The notes beneath the pieces are model-generated. The model was not told the origin of the DNA. It made no database searches and worked only from the letters and a program-made list of their open reading frames with translations. From Piezodorus guildinii (taxonomy: Eukaryota > Arthropoda > Insecta > Hemiptera > Pentatomidae): a stretch of DNA of 64,000 nucleotides. The translations under genes and the position numbers were made by a program. The DNA lies in the NCBI GenBank assembly GCA_023052935.1, contig CM041294.1, positions 84,305,474-84,369,473 on the forward strand, given 5' to 3'. Below, piece by piece: positions 12,358-23,590 of this stretch. Each line of letters opens with the position of its first letter. The first letter of the stretch is position 1.

Positions 12358-13625
12358 TTGATTTTCACTTACCTACCTATAAATTTCGAGAAAATAATTC
12401 AATTTTCAACAGAAATACACTTTTTAGGGTCCCCTGAGTCTAAATCATCAACTCTCGCAAAATGGTCTTTGTGTGTATGTGGTAAGTATAACTCGAAAAT
12501 GAGAAGTGCGAAACCAAAATTTCATATTTTGATACAAATATAGCTTAGATGTTACTGCAAATATTCCATCAAAATTGACCGACGAAAATCGCCACTTCGT
12601 ACATTGCATTTTGCTCCTTCTTTTCTCGAAAACGGTTTAAACGATTCTCGTTAAACTCGCAAATTTTAATTTTAATTGGCTTTAATATCATTTTGGTTTC
12701 ATTCTGACTGAAATAGCCTGACAGGGCTTAAATGCCGATAATATAAAAAGTTTTCCATTAATTATGTTGATTCTAAAACATTAACCATTTAATGTTGTTA
12801 TCATAAATAAAAATTGGCTAAAAATACAGGTTGGACGAATTTGGTTACCAACTAAAGGAAAAAAGAGCAAATATATATTTATATATATTTTTGTTTTTAG
12901 ATATAGTGATATAGATGTATTGGTTTGTAAATATGTTCTTAGCGTTTTTTGCTGGTGCATTAAAAAAAAAACTTCAGATTCTTGTCGATTATATGATTTG
13001 TTTATGTAATTAAAAATTAAATATATTTGATCAATTATGCTTGAATATTCAAACGAGCGCTTAGCGTTTTCCAAGTCAAAGTTTCCGATTTTGAACGGAG
13101 CAAACCACTTTCGGAATTCATCATCGCCATACACACTATTTTGTTAACCGCCTGTGCAGCGGATTTTCCTTTTCGGATATAAAAAAATCATTAAATAACG
13201 TAAATGCCTACGTTTCTACTACATTTTATTTTGGCGTAATACCACTTAAAGATAAGGAGTCTTGGTTGAAACTGTTGCATAAAATCATGAACAGTGAAAA
13301 TAAAACAATTTTATAAACACAGTGAGGATTAATTTGTATTATTAAAAAAACACTAAGAACTTATTTTACAACCCATTATAATATACCGTTGGAAAGCTAA
13401 AGATTAAAAAAAAAAAATTATTTTATAAACAAAGCTGTAAAACGTAATGCAGAAAAACGAAAAGGACATATAGTGAGGTGACTATTGTAGATGAAAAATT
13501 CTATTCTTAGATTATTTGATCTTGAGTACATCGTTTCATTGGTTTTTACATTCGTATGTATTTTATCGGATGTTAAGATCGGAGGCGAGTGAAAGTCGTG
13601 TGTTGCGCGCACCAGATTTCCTTCT
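12358..13625 (-). mobile_element. Repeat X, copy 1
   Basis: Reading from 13625 leftwards, it starts GGTGCGCGCAACACACGAC then TTTCACTCGCC and ends near 12358 with GGTAAGTGAAAATC. Shared internal blocks with the copies at 15655-17245 and 46620-47265 include GGCATTTAAGCCCTGTCAG and AATGAAACC. It is about 1.27 kb, with no coding potential and short inverted subterminal sequences (see findings). Confidence 0.6.
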
Positions 13626-14455
13626 CATCCTTTCCTTGTCCAGTTTCTAAATATAATTTATTGTCCCAAGTGCTGTTTAAATGCAAGGTGGTTTATGTGT
13701 ACATTGCATTCTATCCTTGTGCCGCATGCGAGATGTCCTGGCTTGCATGTCGTGTCCCCCATCAAGATTCTCATCATATTTATTATCTCTCCTCCAGGCA
13801 TTGTAATACAGTTAGCTGCAACCAAGGTCTTGTACGTCTGTCGAATATCAAATCAATATTTTATTTTAAAGGGAATTTTCGTCGGTCTCTATTAAAAATT
13901 ATATCTTCTTTGTCATGTGTGATCTAGTTGATTAGAATAATTAAAATTAGATTAGATAAGAAAAAAAATACTATAAAGAATAAAAAAACATAAACTATTC
14001 AAACCATATATCAAGGCCGGAACTTGGTATGAGGAAAGAAGGATTCCTCGAACTGTATAATTTCCTTCGAGGAATTCTCAGGCATCTTCATTTTTTCTTT
14101 TTTTTTTTTTTTTAGTTGTCATTCTGGAAGATATGTACTATGAAACCTCTTCCTACGAACGTTTCTTTAAACGGACAGTTTAAAATGTCTTGGCTTGGAT
14201 ACGCTTAGACACATTCTCATAACCTATACTATAAAAAAAAAAAATAATAATAAAATTTGAAACCACTTTAATAGCTTAATGCTTACATATTAAAAAAAAA
14301 TACTCAAGTACGTATATATCGCTAATTTATTTTTTAGCAATGAATAGATTGCAGTTTTTCATTTAGTTTTTACAAAAACCTGAAACGACAAATGACATAA
14401 TTATAGAACTTTACAAAAAATTAATTTAGTATCAACTATCCTTAATTAAACATGA
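13626..14455. other. AT-rich stretch, nothing recognised
   Basis: Contains several A/T homopolymers; no supported gene. Confidence 0.4.
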
Positions 14456-14457
14456 TT

Positions 14458-14715
14458 TAGGGTCACTTGTAGCATAGTGGTTAGCATAACAGCCTTCTAC
14501 GCCCTAGGCCAGAGGTTCGAACCCGCAGGTGGATCTAGGATTTTTAATAGGAGTAAAAAATCCTTAGTTATGCCGTCATTCGGAAGGGACTTTAAAAGGT
14601 CCCCTATCCTAATTAAACCTGGAGTTCCGCTGTAGCATCATACGAATAGCCACTGCAGCATAAAGTGAAGTAAAACTCGAGTTTTGTTCTGAATAGCAAT
14701 AGGTTTCTATTATGT
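14458..14715 (+). mobile_element. SINE-A copy
   Basis: The tRNA-like head (TAGTGGTTAGCATAACAG, B box GGTTCGAACCC) is followed by AAAAATCCTTAGTTATGCCG and the tail GCATAAAGTGAAGTAAAA. It is about 255 bp, shortened in the middle relative to the 15840-16135 copy. Confidence 0.7.
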
Positions 14716-14727
14716 ATCGTGGTAGAT

Positions 14728-14810
14728 GGGGTCACCTGTGGTGTAGTGGCTAGCATAGCAGCTCATTATAACCATGATCGCTGTTTCCAACCCGGCAGAT
14801 GGCCCAAAAA
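14728..14810 (+). mobile_element. SINE-A head fragment
   Basis: TGGTGTAGTGGCTAGCATAG followed by a decayed B box (TTTCCAACCCG). Only the tRNA-like head remains. Confidence 0.55.
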
Positions 14811-14884
14811 ATGTTTAACTGTTGTTGTTTTTTAATCCGCTGTAATTTAACTGCATATTTCTTTTTAGTTTTTATGGAATTATA

Positions 14885-15600
14885 ATATTTTGAGGTTCAA
14901 ACCTGGCTGATGGTATAGATTTTATAAAGGAATGAAAAATATTTGGTTATGCTGCTAGCCTTTGGAGGAGGAAACGTAAAATTGTGGTCCTGAGGTTTTG
15001 TGATGTGAGGACTTGTTAAATGATCCTTTAACTTAAGCTAAACTGGATAAAGTATGATAAAGTAAGCTAAATATGGATAAAGTAAACTAACAGAGCATAA
15101 AGTGACGTTAAATGAAAATGAATAATAAGACTTGGTAGCTTAATGAGTCGGAAAAGTACTGTTTTACTCACATCAGGTTCTCGGATTCTAATCCGGTTGT
15201 ATTAGGATAATTTATCCTGTTTCAAGTAGTTATATTATTGGTCATTTTTTTACTCCTCAACAAGATTTAACAAAAGATAATAATAATTTTACAACATTGT
15301 TTAGTTCTTACTCGGGTTTTAAGACCATTAACCGACTCGACTGTTGGATTTTTTTTTTTTTTAGCGATCGTCCTATGATCAAGGATAACTAGATATTTGC
15401 ACGTTTTTAATAAAGGTTTGTGTACATTTAGACGTACTGGTTGTTTTGGCCTTTAAAGATAGTAGAAAAATTTAATTGGAAACAATTATACAGTCGGTTG
15501 TGAGAGCCTTTAATTGCCTGTACTTAACGCATTGCCCGGAAGAGGACGGTTAGAATCATAACCCTTTGAAGATATTCTAATCATCGTAATGGCGGCTCTA
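14885..15600 (+). mobile_element. Composite repeat A-E-R, locus 1
   Basis: Three blocks in order: a SINE-A body and tail (14885-15115, ending GCATAAAGTGACGTTAAA), a second tRNA-like unit E (15125-15245; GGATTCTAATCCGGTTGTATTA), and a block R (15290-15535). R includes GGTTTGTGTACATTTAGACG and CCTTTAATTGCC. The same order recurs at 21170-22370. Confidence 0.5.
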
Positions 15601-15839
15601 TAGATCTTTAAGATGTTAATATTTCAATAATGGACTTTTTTAATCAACCAAAAAAACAAGCGGTGCCCACAACACGCGACTTTCACTAATCTTTGTTGTT
15701 AAAATCAATTTAAGAATTTTTAAATATAGTTAGAGATGAAAAAGGTAAAAGTGTTAATTAATTTTATTAATTTCATTTGGTCTATTAAATAATCTATTAT
15801 ATTATTATCTACAACAATCAGTTAGTTAATTTTATAATA

Positions 15840-16135
15840 ATTTATTTTTATTTAACGTCCCTTCATGCTGCTGTGGCTAATTGGGCGATGCTAAGCTGGA
15901 GCCCTAAATTTTGCCTATCCAGGTTTTATTAGGATAGGGATCTTTAACGAGTACCTGACATCGCACAGGCTCGGGACCACCTTTTAACGTCCCCTCCGAA
16001 GGGCGTCAACTAAGGATTTTTACTCCCATTAAAAAATCCTAAGGCCACCTGCGGGTTTGAACCCGGTACCTTTGGCATAGGAGACTGTTATGCTAGCCAC
16101 CCAGCAACAAGTGATCCCATGTGCTAAAGTGCTTT
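15840..16135 (-). mobile_element. SINE-A copy, best preserved
   Basis: About 295 bp. On the minus strand the head GGTGGCTAGCATAACAGTC and B box GGTTCAAACCC lead into the body (TCCTATCCTAATAAAACC-type block) and the end GCAGCATGAAGGGACGTTAA. The best reference copy of this family in the window. Confidence 0.75.
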
Positions 16136-16139
16136 ATCC

Positions 16140-16620
16140 ACTAAACATACGTATATATAATAGTACTTACTAACAACTTATTGCCGATGTTTCGACCAAC
16201 CTTGTAGGTCTTCATCAAGGCACCTCAAAACAAATGAGGTGAGTAATGACTGAGTCTTATGAAGATAATCAGTCGACTTGACGTAGGAGTGATGATATTA
16301 TCCGTGTAAATTTATCAGGAACCGCGTTATGGTCCAGGATGTAATATACCCGTCCGGAGGTTCGGGGAAAGAAATGTAGGTCTTCGCTTGCCTCCTGACC
16401 CCGATCTACCATAATTTGTGGATCTCGTCCGGTTTGCCATTCTCCTTGAACTCGAGTGCGTGAGTAGGAAGGACAACCAAGGAATTACGTATATTACGTA
16501 CGCATGCTGCTAAACCGTGGAAACTAGGGTTCGTAGTGATGTGAAATTAAGTGTAATTCAGACATATGTTTGCAAAAAAGAAAATAAGTCACATCAAAAA
16601 TAAACATGCTAGATGTAACC
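16140..16620 (-). mobile_element. Penelope-like retroelement remnant with hammerhead-like motif
   Basis: The minus strand at 16220-16183 reads TTGATGAAGACC, a short loop, GGTCGAAACATCGG. This is the layout of the minimal hammerhead ribozyme motif known from Penelope-like elements: a CUGAUGA core, a short stem II (GACC/GGTC), then GAAAC and AUC. The first core C is U here. The rest of the segment is unusually GC-rich for this window, but I cannot identify a coding domain in it. The family assignment rests on this motif alone. Confidence 0.35.
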
Positions 16621-17489
16621 CCACACTCAGTTAGTTTTGTTACCTTTTCATCAGTCTCCGTTACTTTTTACAACTTTGTATGTAAGATATTTTTTTTTTT
16701 TAATCTTCAGCTTTCCAACGGTGGACATACGTCTATATTACTATTCCTATGTCGAAAAGACTAAAAATTACGTACACAAATATGTTGGCTCTTTTCTCCT
16801 TCAGTTGGTTATCGAATTCGTTCAACTTACATATTTACCCGTTTTTGATCAATTCTAACAAGGTCATATAGTCCATTCTATCGAATCTATAAAATTAAAG
16901 GTAAGACATTTTAAAATAGCGGCAGAATATTTCACTCAGAATGAAACCAACATTATATTAAAGCCCATTCAATTTCACATCGGCATAGCGAGTTTAATCA
17001 AATCGTAAAGCCGTTTCGAAAATCGTTGCTGTAACATCTCAGATATAAACGCTTTTAAAATCTGAAAGTTCAGTTTTGTGTGACCTTTCGTTTTCGTGCT
17101 AGACTTACCACTCACACACAGACCTTTTTGCGGGATTTGGTTTTTTGAACTCGAGAAACCGTCAGACGTATACATTGAAAACTGGAATTCGAAAATTTTC
17201 ACGATCACAATCCTTTCCTTTACTATATATTTCATATATAGGTTAGTGAAAGTAAAAAAAGTTAATCTTCCTTAAAATTCGAGATATCACGTTGCAAACA
17301 ACATGGAATCCAAGTATCACCTATAATGGTTCCCGCCTCTTGGCTCTATCCTGCTCAGAGTTCAGGAGTGACTGAGACCACGTTTGTTTTTTAAATATAA
17401 TACATCAAGTATTACTTACTTTCCCAGAATGGCCCTCATCTCATCAACCAACTCTAAGAGAAACCAAATTAATAACGCTAGAACCAGTT

Positions 17490-17706
17490 AATTTTATATA
17501 GGTATGAGTGACTTTTGTATATATTCTTATTGATTCTGTTTTGTATGTGTGTATATTGTATTATTCTTTTATAAATTTATTGTTTTGTATATATGTATAT
17601 GTGTGAATGTAGTATAAATCTTGTACTTTATCATATTAAAAATGTCCTAAATCGGACTGATTGTAATATTACTCAATAAAGAATTGTTTCTGAATTGAAA
17701 AAAAAA
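17490..17706 (+). mobile_element. Short polyadenylated retro-insertion with target-site duplication
   Basis: 217 bp bounded by a 10-bp direct repeat AGAACCAGTT (17480-17489 and 17707-17716). It contains AATAAA at 17675-17680 followed within about 20 bp by an A run. It is probably the 5'-truncated 3' end of a LINE or of an mRNA; the source is not identifiable from sequence. Confidence 0.65.
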
Positions 17707-17716
17707 AGAACCAGTT

Positions 17717-18416
17717 GAGTCTCAGCCACTAAATTTTATCCTACAGTACTCATTCTATTGAGGTATAATCTGTTTGAGTTTCATTGTTTTTCACTTAGTA
17801 GTTTTAGAGATAGTTTACTATAAATATTACGGAGCTGGGAAATAATCCTTCTTTGAAAATTTATATTGAGAAAAGAGCATAGCTTACACGATCAAAATTT
17901 CTAAAGCAAGTAGTGCAATGATAAGGCTATACAGGGGAAACAAATTAAGCGTAATAATCATTTCTAACCTCCCTCGTCATATTGCACCAAAGGTTTCAAT
18001 TTATGTTAATTTTTTAACCATATTCTTGTAAGGACCAAAATTATATAAAATACTTTTATCATCATTCTTGTATTTGTTTCGTTCATAAATATGAAAAATT
18101 ACCGAAGTTAATATTTTTTAAGAAAATGTCATTTTAACAGAGAAGATTCTCTTTTATAACTATGGTACCAAATTAGTTTCAATGACCAAATTTGTGCCAC
18201 TTAAATACATCTATAGATAGGTAGTCTTTATTAGTTTCATAATTTTTCACTCAGTCCCTTTTGTGATATTTCCATATGTACATCGCGAAAAATGTTTTGT
18301 TTTTTTTTCAATTTTAAGAATTCATATACAAAAAAGAACGAGGTTTTCAAGACCGAAACTTTTTACAGCAAGCAAGCTATATAGGAAAAAATAATCAAGG
18401 GTGATATGTTTTCCTT
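17717..18416. other. AT-rich stretch, nothing recognised
   Basis: No supported feature. Confidence 0.4.
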
Positions 18417-18712
18417 GGGGAGCCCGTAGCTGAGTGGCTAGCGCGCTAGTCTCTCAAGCTACAGGTTCTGAGTTCGAATCCCAGTCCCGGCGGGGCTTTT
18501 ATAAGGATGTAAAAAAATGGGGATTCACTCACAACCTCTCCCTCGGGTATGTGAGACCCGTCAGCCAAAGGGTTGCCACTCACAAAATTAGTCGTAGGGA
18601 GTGATGACCCTACACTAAAACAGCATCACGAAACGTGAGTGTAAACTCGCAGGAGTTTACACCGCGAGGCCCAGGGCCTACACGGCCTGTCGCGCCACTG
18701 AAAGAAAGAAGA
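18417..18712 (+). mobile_element. SINE-B, full-length copy
   Basis: The tRNA-like head has an A-box region TAGCTGAGTGGCTAGCGCG and a B box GAGTTCGAATCCC. The body follows with ATGGGGATTCACTCACAAC and GTGATGACCCTACACTAAA. Near the 3' end is a perfect 10-bp stem hairpin (18639-18648 with 18653-18662). The other copy, at 28380, is split by a DNA transposon. Confidence 0.7.
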
Positions 18713-21165
18713 AAGAGTCTGTTTTTCTCTATATACTTTTATCTCGTTAAAAGTATCGTTTTTTTTTTTATTAATTTCCGATAATTGTTTAAAATACTTT
18801 CTTTACTATTTAGGTAATGAGTTATAGGAACAAAAAATATAAAGCATGTCCTTATCTTATTGTTAGTTTTTGTTTTGATATGATATCTAAAAAATTACAA
18901 GAATTAGAAAGATTTTCCCAACACATGTTTTCGCCCGCAGAGCTGACTTAAAACGGCTGCAACACTAAAAGTATTGGGCCAGAAAATTTTTTATTACGTT
19001 TTTATATTCACGAAATGATAGAGAATGGCTTGTCGAAAAATCACGAAAATCAACAATGTCGAGTGGCAAAGTCTGGGCGATTTCGAATGGATTGACCCAT
19101 ATATATATATATATTATTTTTATATATACCTTCTATTTTTTCTATTTCTAGCTTTTTCTAACGAAAGCTAATAGCTAGTATTGTAATTGTTGAAATGTTT
19201 ATGGCTAGATAGCTCAAGTAGTTTCTTGCTGGTGCTATCTACATAACACTACTTAAGTTTTTGATAAGTACATTTGAATTCCAGAATGTTGAACATCTCA
19301 TAAAATGACCGATGTAATTTTACTTTTTTTAATACGAATTCTTCAGTGTAACATCATATATATCCACCTGTAACGATGGATGGATGCTTCAGTACAAACA
19401 TTACGAAGCATGAATCCTAACGTTCTTGAAGGACGAGCTGGAGAGAAGATTCTAGACCGTTATTACTGTTACGAGGATCACCTGTGTAAAATTGTTGGGA
19501 CCCCAGTTGTTAGAAGCGAACAAAGATACGGGTGAGGGTGGGGATTTTATGGCCTCTAAGGAAGAGCAATTGCCAACACAATACCTTACCGCTACCGCTA
19601 CCGTTTGTATTGCCAACTAAACGCCTTATCACTCCTAGATTCTTGTGGTGGGATCGCCAAACTGCTGCCGATAAAACACTTCAGAAAATTATATTTTGAA
19701 AATTTTAAAGAGTGTTTATTCGTTGACAGAATCATGGTTACTAAGTTGTGGTCTCCGAACTATGGCGAAACCTCAGATCAGGTTTTACATTGACGCACAC
19801 AGGACAAAATCACCAATTTAGGTAGACCAAATCAAGTCAAATGTTTGTAATTTCTGAGTGCTTTATTTTTTATTAGTTGGTAAGGCACTTATATTAATAT
19901 TTCCCGCCATACCGTGTTTACAAATAATTAGTAAATGAGTGAATCATTCCTGTTCACACAATTGCCTGATAACCGGCAGTTGATTATCTTTATTTGGTGG
20001 CCATTTATTGTGTGTAGCCTTTTTGCTTTTATTTAACAATGGACATTGCTGAGACAAGTAAGACATTATATTTCCACAATCGTTATTGAATATACATAGC
20101 AATCTACCTGAAGAGTTAATTTAGGAATTTGTAAATGTATGACCCTATTCAATAACGAAATATTATATAACCTCCGAGTTACCCCAGGGATTCGTTGGTA
20201 GAATTTGATTGATCAATCCTTCTAGTCTTTAAATGTTGCAAAGAATGTTTGCAATTTTTTGCGTTTTAGGTGACACATAATTTTTTTCAGACACAGCACT
20301 CCCAATCAAAAGTTTTATAATGTATTATTTGAAGAGTTTTCTTAATGATTTAAAATACACATATCAGCAGGTTTAAGCCACTCCAAGCCGATAATTAGAT
20401 TTGCTGTATTATTTTTCCCGTATTCTGGGACTTCAAACGGTTGTTAAAAGTAGAAAAGTTTTAGATTTTAGCAAATAAATTTTATTTTTGACCACTGTGC
20501 GCTCGCAATCGTGTAAAAATTAATTAGATTTTTAAAATAAATTTTCCGTAAACCCAAAGGTTAAATATTGACAATTTTCTCAAAATTGTCCATCTAAATC
20601 GGTCATATTTTCCACTGTGTGTCGGTAATGTGTCGTCCCTTATAACCTTATATGAACTCATAACATCCGGTCTAGTATACAATATATAGTTCCACCAGGA
20701 AAAATAAATTCACAGTATTATTCAAATTGTTTATTACTTCCAGTCGATTTCTTTCGGGATGTTTTCGGAATAGTCAACTCCTCATTCGAAGGCAAAATAA
20801 CGATAACTTTATAAGCTGATCTTTGTCTATTTAGTACCATATTAAGCAATTAATAATTTTTATAGCACATGCTGAACTGCAGCGGAAAATTTTCCGATAG
20901 AAAAAAATTCGCCATATGTATAACCGGTCTGACGCCAATGGAGCTCGACGGTCGTAGAGCCAACGCCAGCGAATTTTTACGTTTTTGTTTTTTTCTCCGA
21001 CTAATGTCTAAGCTCAGTATATTTCCAGAGTAAGTATTGAATAAGCGACAGAATATTTCCAATCGGGGTAGGAAAGAAATCCACCTTAGGTTCTCGTGTC
21101 GACAATTATTTGTTTTGCTTTATAGCTTTGCAGTATTTCTTTTTAACTTTTATTAAAAATAATAT
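18713..21165. other. No gene seen
   Basis: Contains a short TA run near 19100-19125. I see no recognisable repeat family or exon, and found no flippase N-terminal (TM1-TM2) exon here or elsewhere upstream. Confidence 0.4.
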
Positions 21166-21169
21166 TTTG

Positions 21170-22370
21170 TTGGTTCAGATCTGGCAGATGGTCATAGATT
21201 TTTAAAGGGAGTGAAAAATACTTAGTTATGCCGTCCTTCAGAGGGGACGTTAAAAGCTGATCCTGAGCTTGTGCGATATTAGGTATTCGTTAAAGATCCC
21301 TTATTAAACCTGGATGGACAAAATTTCGGACTCCCACGGTATCATCGTCCCATGAGCCACAGTAGCATAAAGTGACGTCAAATAACAATAGAGTGCATAG
21401 TAGCTGTGCATGGTAGGGTTGGAAGGGTACTTAGTTACTGACCTTAAGATCCAGGGTTTGAATCCGGTTATATTAGGATAATAATTTATTCTGTCTAGTT
21501 ATTTTGTATATTATCTAAATATTGATTATTTTTTACTCCTTGACAAGATAAAATAAAAAAACTATTACACAAAATAATAAAAATTATTACACAATGGTTT
21601 ATTATTTACAAATAACTATATTAGAGTATAATTGTTTATATAGCTGTTAATAGACAATTAACTAATATGAAAAGCAATAAATAATGCAAAGGAAAATGGT
21701 AATCACCACTGCTAATCCCAAAACGATATATCCCTACTAGTTCTGAAGTAATTTCAATGATTCTTTTTTCGTTTTACAGGAAATTTAATTCTCTAAGACA
21801 TAGCAGGGATGGTTAATTTTTTTTTTTTTTTTTTTTACTTATTTATTTATGTTCTAATTCTATAATCGGGTTATGCTTATCTTGAAATGTAAGCCCTCAA
21901 ATTATGAGCTGGAGAGGGTAATTTTTTTTATTTGTTGGGTCGATTACATTATTGAAAATTAAAAAAAAAAAAAAAATAATAATGGCACAGCGTTGTTAAG
22001 TCCTGACACTGGTTTTGAGGCCATTAGAAATTCATTTTTGTATCAATTTTTCTATGAACAAGGCTACCCAGATGGTTACATGTTTTTATTAAGGTTTATG
22101 TTCATTTTGACGTATCGTTTTGGCTATCCAGATGGTTACATGTTTTTTATTAAGGCTTATGTACATTTTGACGTATCGTTTTGGCGTTTAATGATGGTGG
22201 AAAAATTCATTTAGAGACAATTGTACAGTCAGATGTTCGACGAAGAATAAAACCTTTAATTGTCGGTACTTAAGCCTGTGTGATGTCCGGTACTCGTTAA
22301 AGATCCCTACCTAATTAAACTTAGACAGCCAAAATTTAAGACTCACTGTTGTATTAAGTGACGGTAAATG
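21170..22370 (+). mobile_element. Composite repeat A-E-R, locus 2, with extra SINE-A tail
   Basis: SINE-A body and tail (21170-21395; ATGCCGTCCTTCAGAGGGG, AGCATAAAGTGACGTCAAA), unit E (21405-21510; GGGTTTGAATCCGGTTATAT), then block R (21985-22265) and a SINE-A tail fragment (22265-22370). Relative to locus 1 there is extra DNA at about 21600-21985. Block R has a 60-bp tandem duplication (22062-22121 and 22122-22182). Confidence 0.5.
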
Positions 22371-22829
22371 CATAAACAAAAAAATAGTATTTTTTTTTAA
22401 AGGAATGTTTAATTTATTATAAATTATCTCACCTTCGTGCTGCACTATCGTGAAATTACACGTCCAGTTTTCACTTGCTTCTCTCTGTCATCGTGTAAAT
22501 GATAAAACACTCTTGCTCTAACTTGGTAGTGATATTCAAAGGCAGTGGATTGTTTTGTAGATTTAGAAGGCTGATAATTCTTTACATTGATGGAATCTTG
22601 CTAACATGAGAAAGTGCATCACTCTTGTGTGAAAAGTGATAGCAATGTTTGTTTTACGTTTTAGTGTTTGTACTGGGATAGAATTTCTCACCTTATGTCC
22701 GCACAATCAATTAAAATTATGCATATGAATGTTGGAATAGCTGATACTAATTTAAAATATAATTAATTGCATTAATTGATAATTTTAATTTATGTAAAAC
22801 TAATGTATAGTGTTTTCCTTACTCCTTCC

Positions 22830-23420
22830 TCATTATCCTTTAATAATACTCCTGTTGAACAGATCAGATATCTAGGACTCCATCTTGACAAACTTCTAAC
22901 ATGGAATCCTCATACGAGACTGAAACTGCATGACTACTTCAGCACTTACTAGACAGACTTTCTAATCTTCCACTTGACTACCAAAGACTCATCTATCATA
23001 AGGCCGATATCGACTTATGGAGTAGAGCTTTGGGGCTCTAATAAACCATCGAATTCTTCCCGTATCCAATCCAAAATCCTTCGTAAAATCCTCAATGCTC
23101 CTTACTTCTTCATGAATAAACTCGTCCATAAAGACCTTAATGTTCCATATGTTACTGATTTGGCCCGGACCAGGTATCAATCCTTCCATGACAAACTCCA
23201 GTCTCACCCTAACCCACTAGTTTCTATCTTAGCATCCTCTTCAATTCCTGATAATCCTCTAAGGCGTTTGAGAAAAAGTTGGTCACGGGACCTTCTGATT
23301 TATAATTCATAATAGAGCATTGCCAATGGTTAGTGTCTCTACATGTATTTCATGTCATTGTATTATATAACTATCATATTTACTTGTTTTATTTTTCTAT
23401 ACAGTTCAATAAAAAAAAAT
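22830..23420 (+). mobile_element. Jockey-like LINE 3' fragment
   Basis: Encodes the C-terminal part of a jockey-like RT ORF: YLGLHLDK (about 22870), then IIRPISTYGVELWGSNKPS, ILRKILNAPYFF, DLNVPYVTDLARTRY and LRRLRKSWSRDLL. A frameshift lies near 22950. It ends with TACAGTTCAATAAAAAAAA, shared with other copies. The best-preserved copy of this family here. Confidence 0.75.
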
Positions 23421-23590
23421 TGTTCTCCTAGTACATATTTTGTGCATTTATAAGTTGAATATTTATTTAAGTATTATATAATAAATATTTATTTTTAAAT
23501 TTAAAAAATAAGTATCAAAACAAATTGATATTCAGTTTGTCATATCATTGGTTAATTCTATTATTTGTTGATAGTTTATAATTTTGCTTT

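Larger units (their letters stand above)
15655..17245 (+). mobile_element. Repeat X, copy 2, interrupted
   Basis: Starts at CCCACAACACGCGACTTTC and ends TATATAGGTTAGTGAAAGT. The interior is interrupted between two copies of TCAGTTAGTT (15819-15828 and 16627-16636) by about 800 bp holding a SINE-A and a Penelope-like remnant. The right part carries the X blocks TTCAGCTTTCCAACGGT and AATGAAACCAACATTATAT. Confidence 0.6.

Noticed and set aside
13589..13927. 112-residue plus-strand frame as a gene.
   Set aside because: No recognisable domain, and its start lies inside repeat X copy 1. Length is compatible with chance in this composition.
14458..14530. tRNA-like A and B boxes at this and similar sites (1850, 18417, 33908, 63743) as real tRNA genes.
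   Set aside because: Acceptor and anticodon arms do not pair properly and each is followed by a repeated SINE body.
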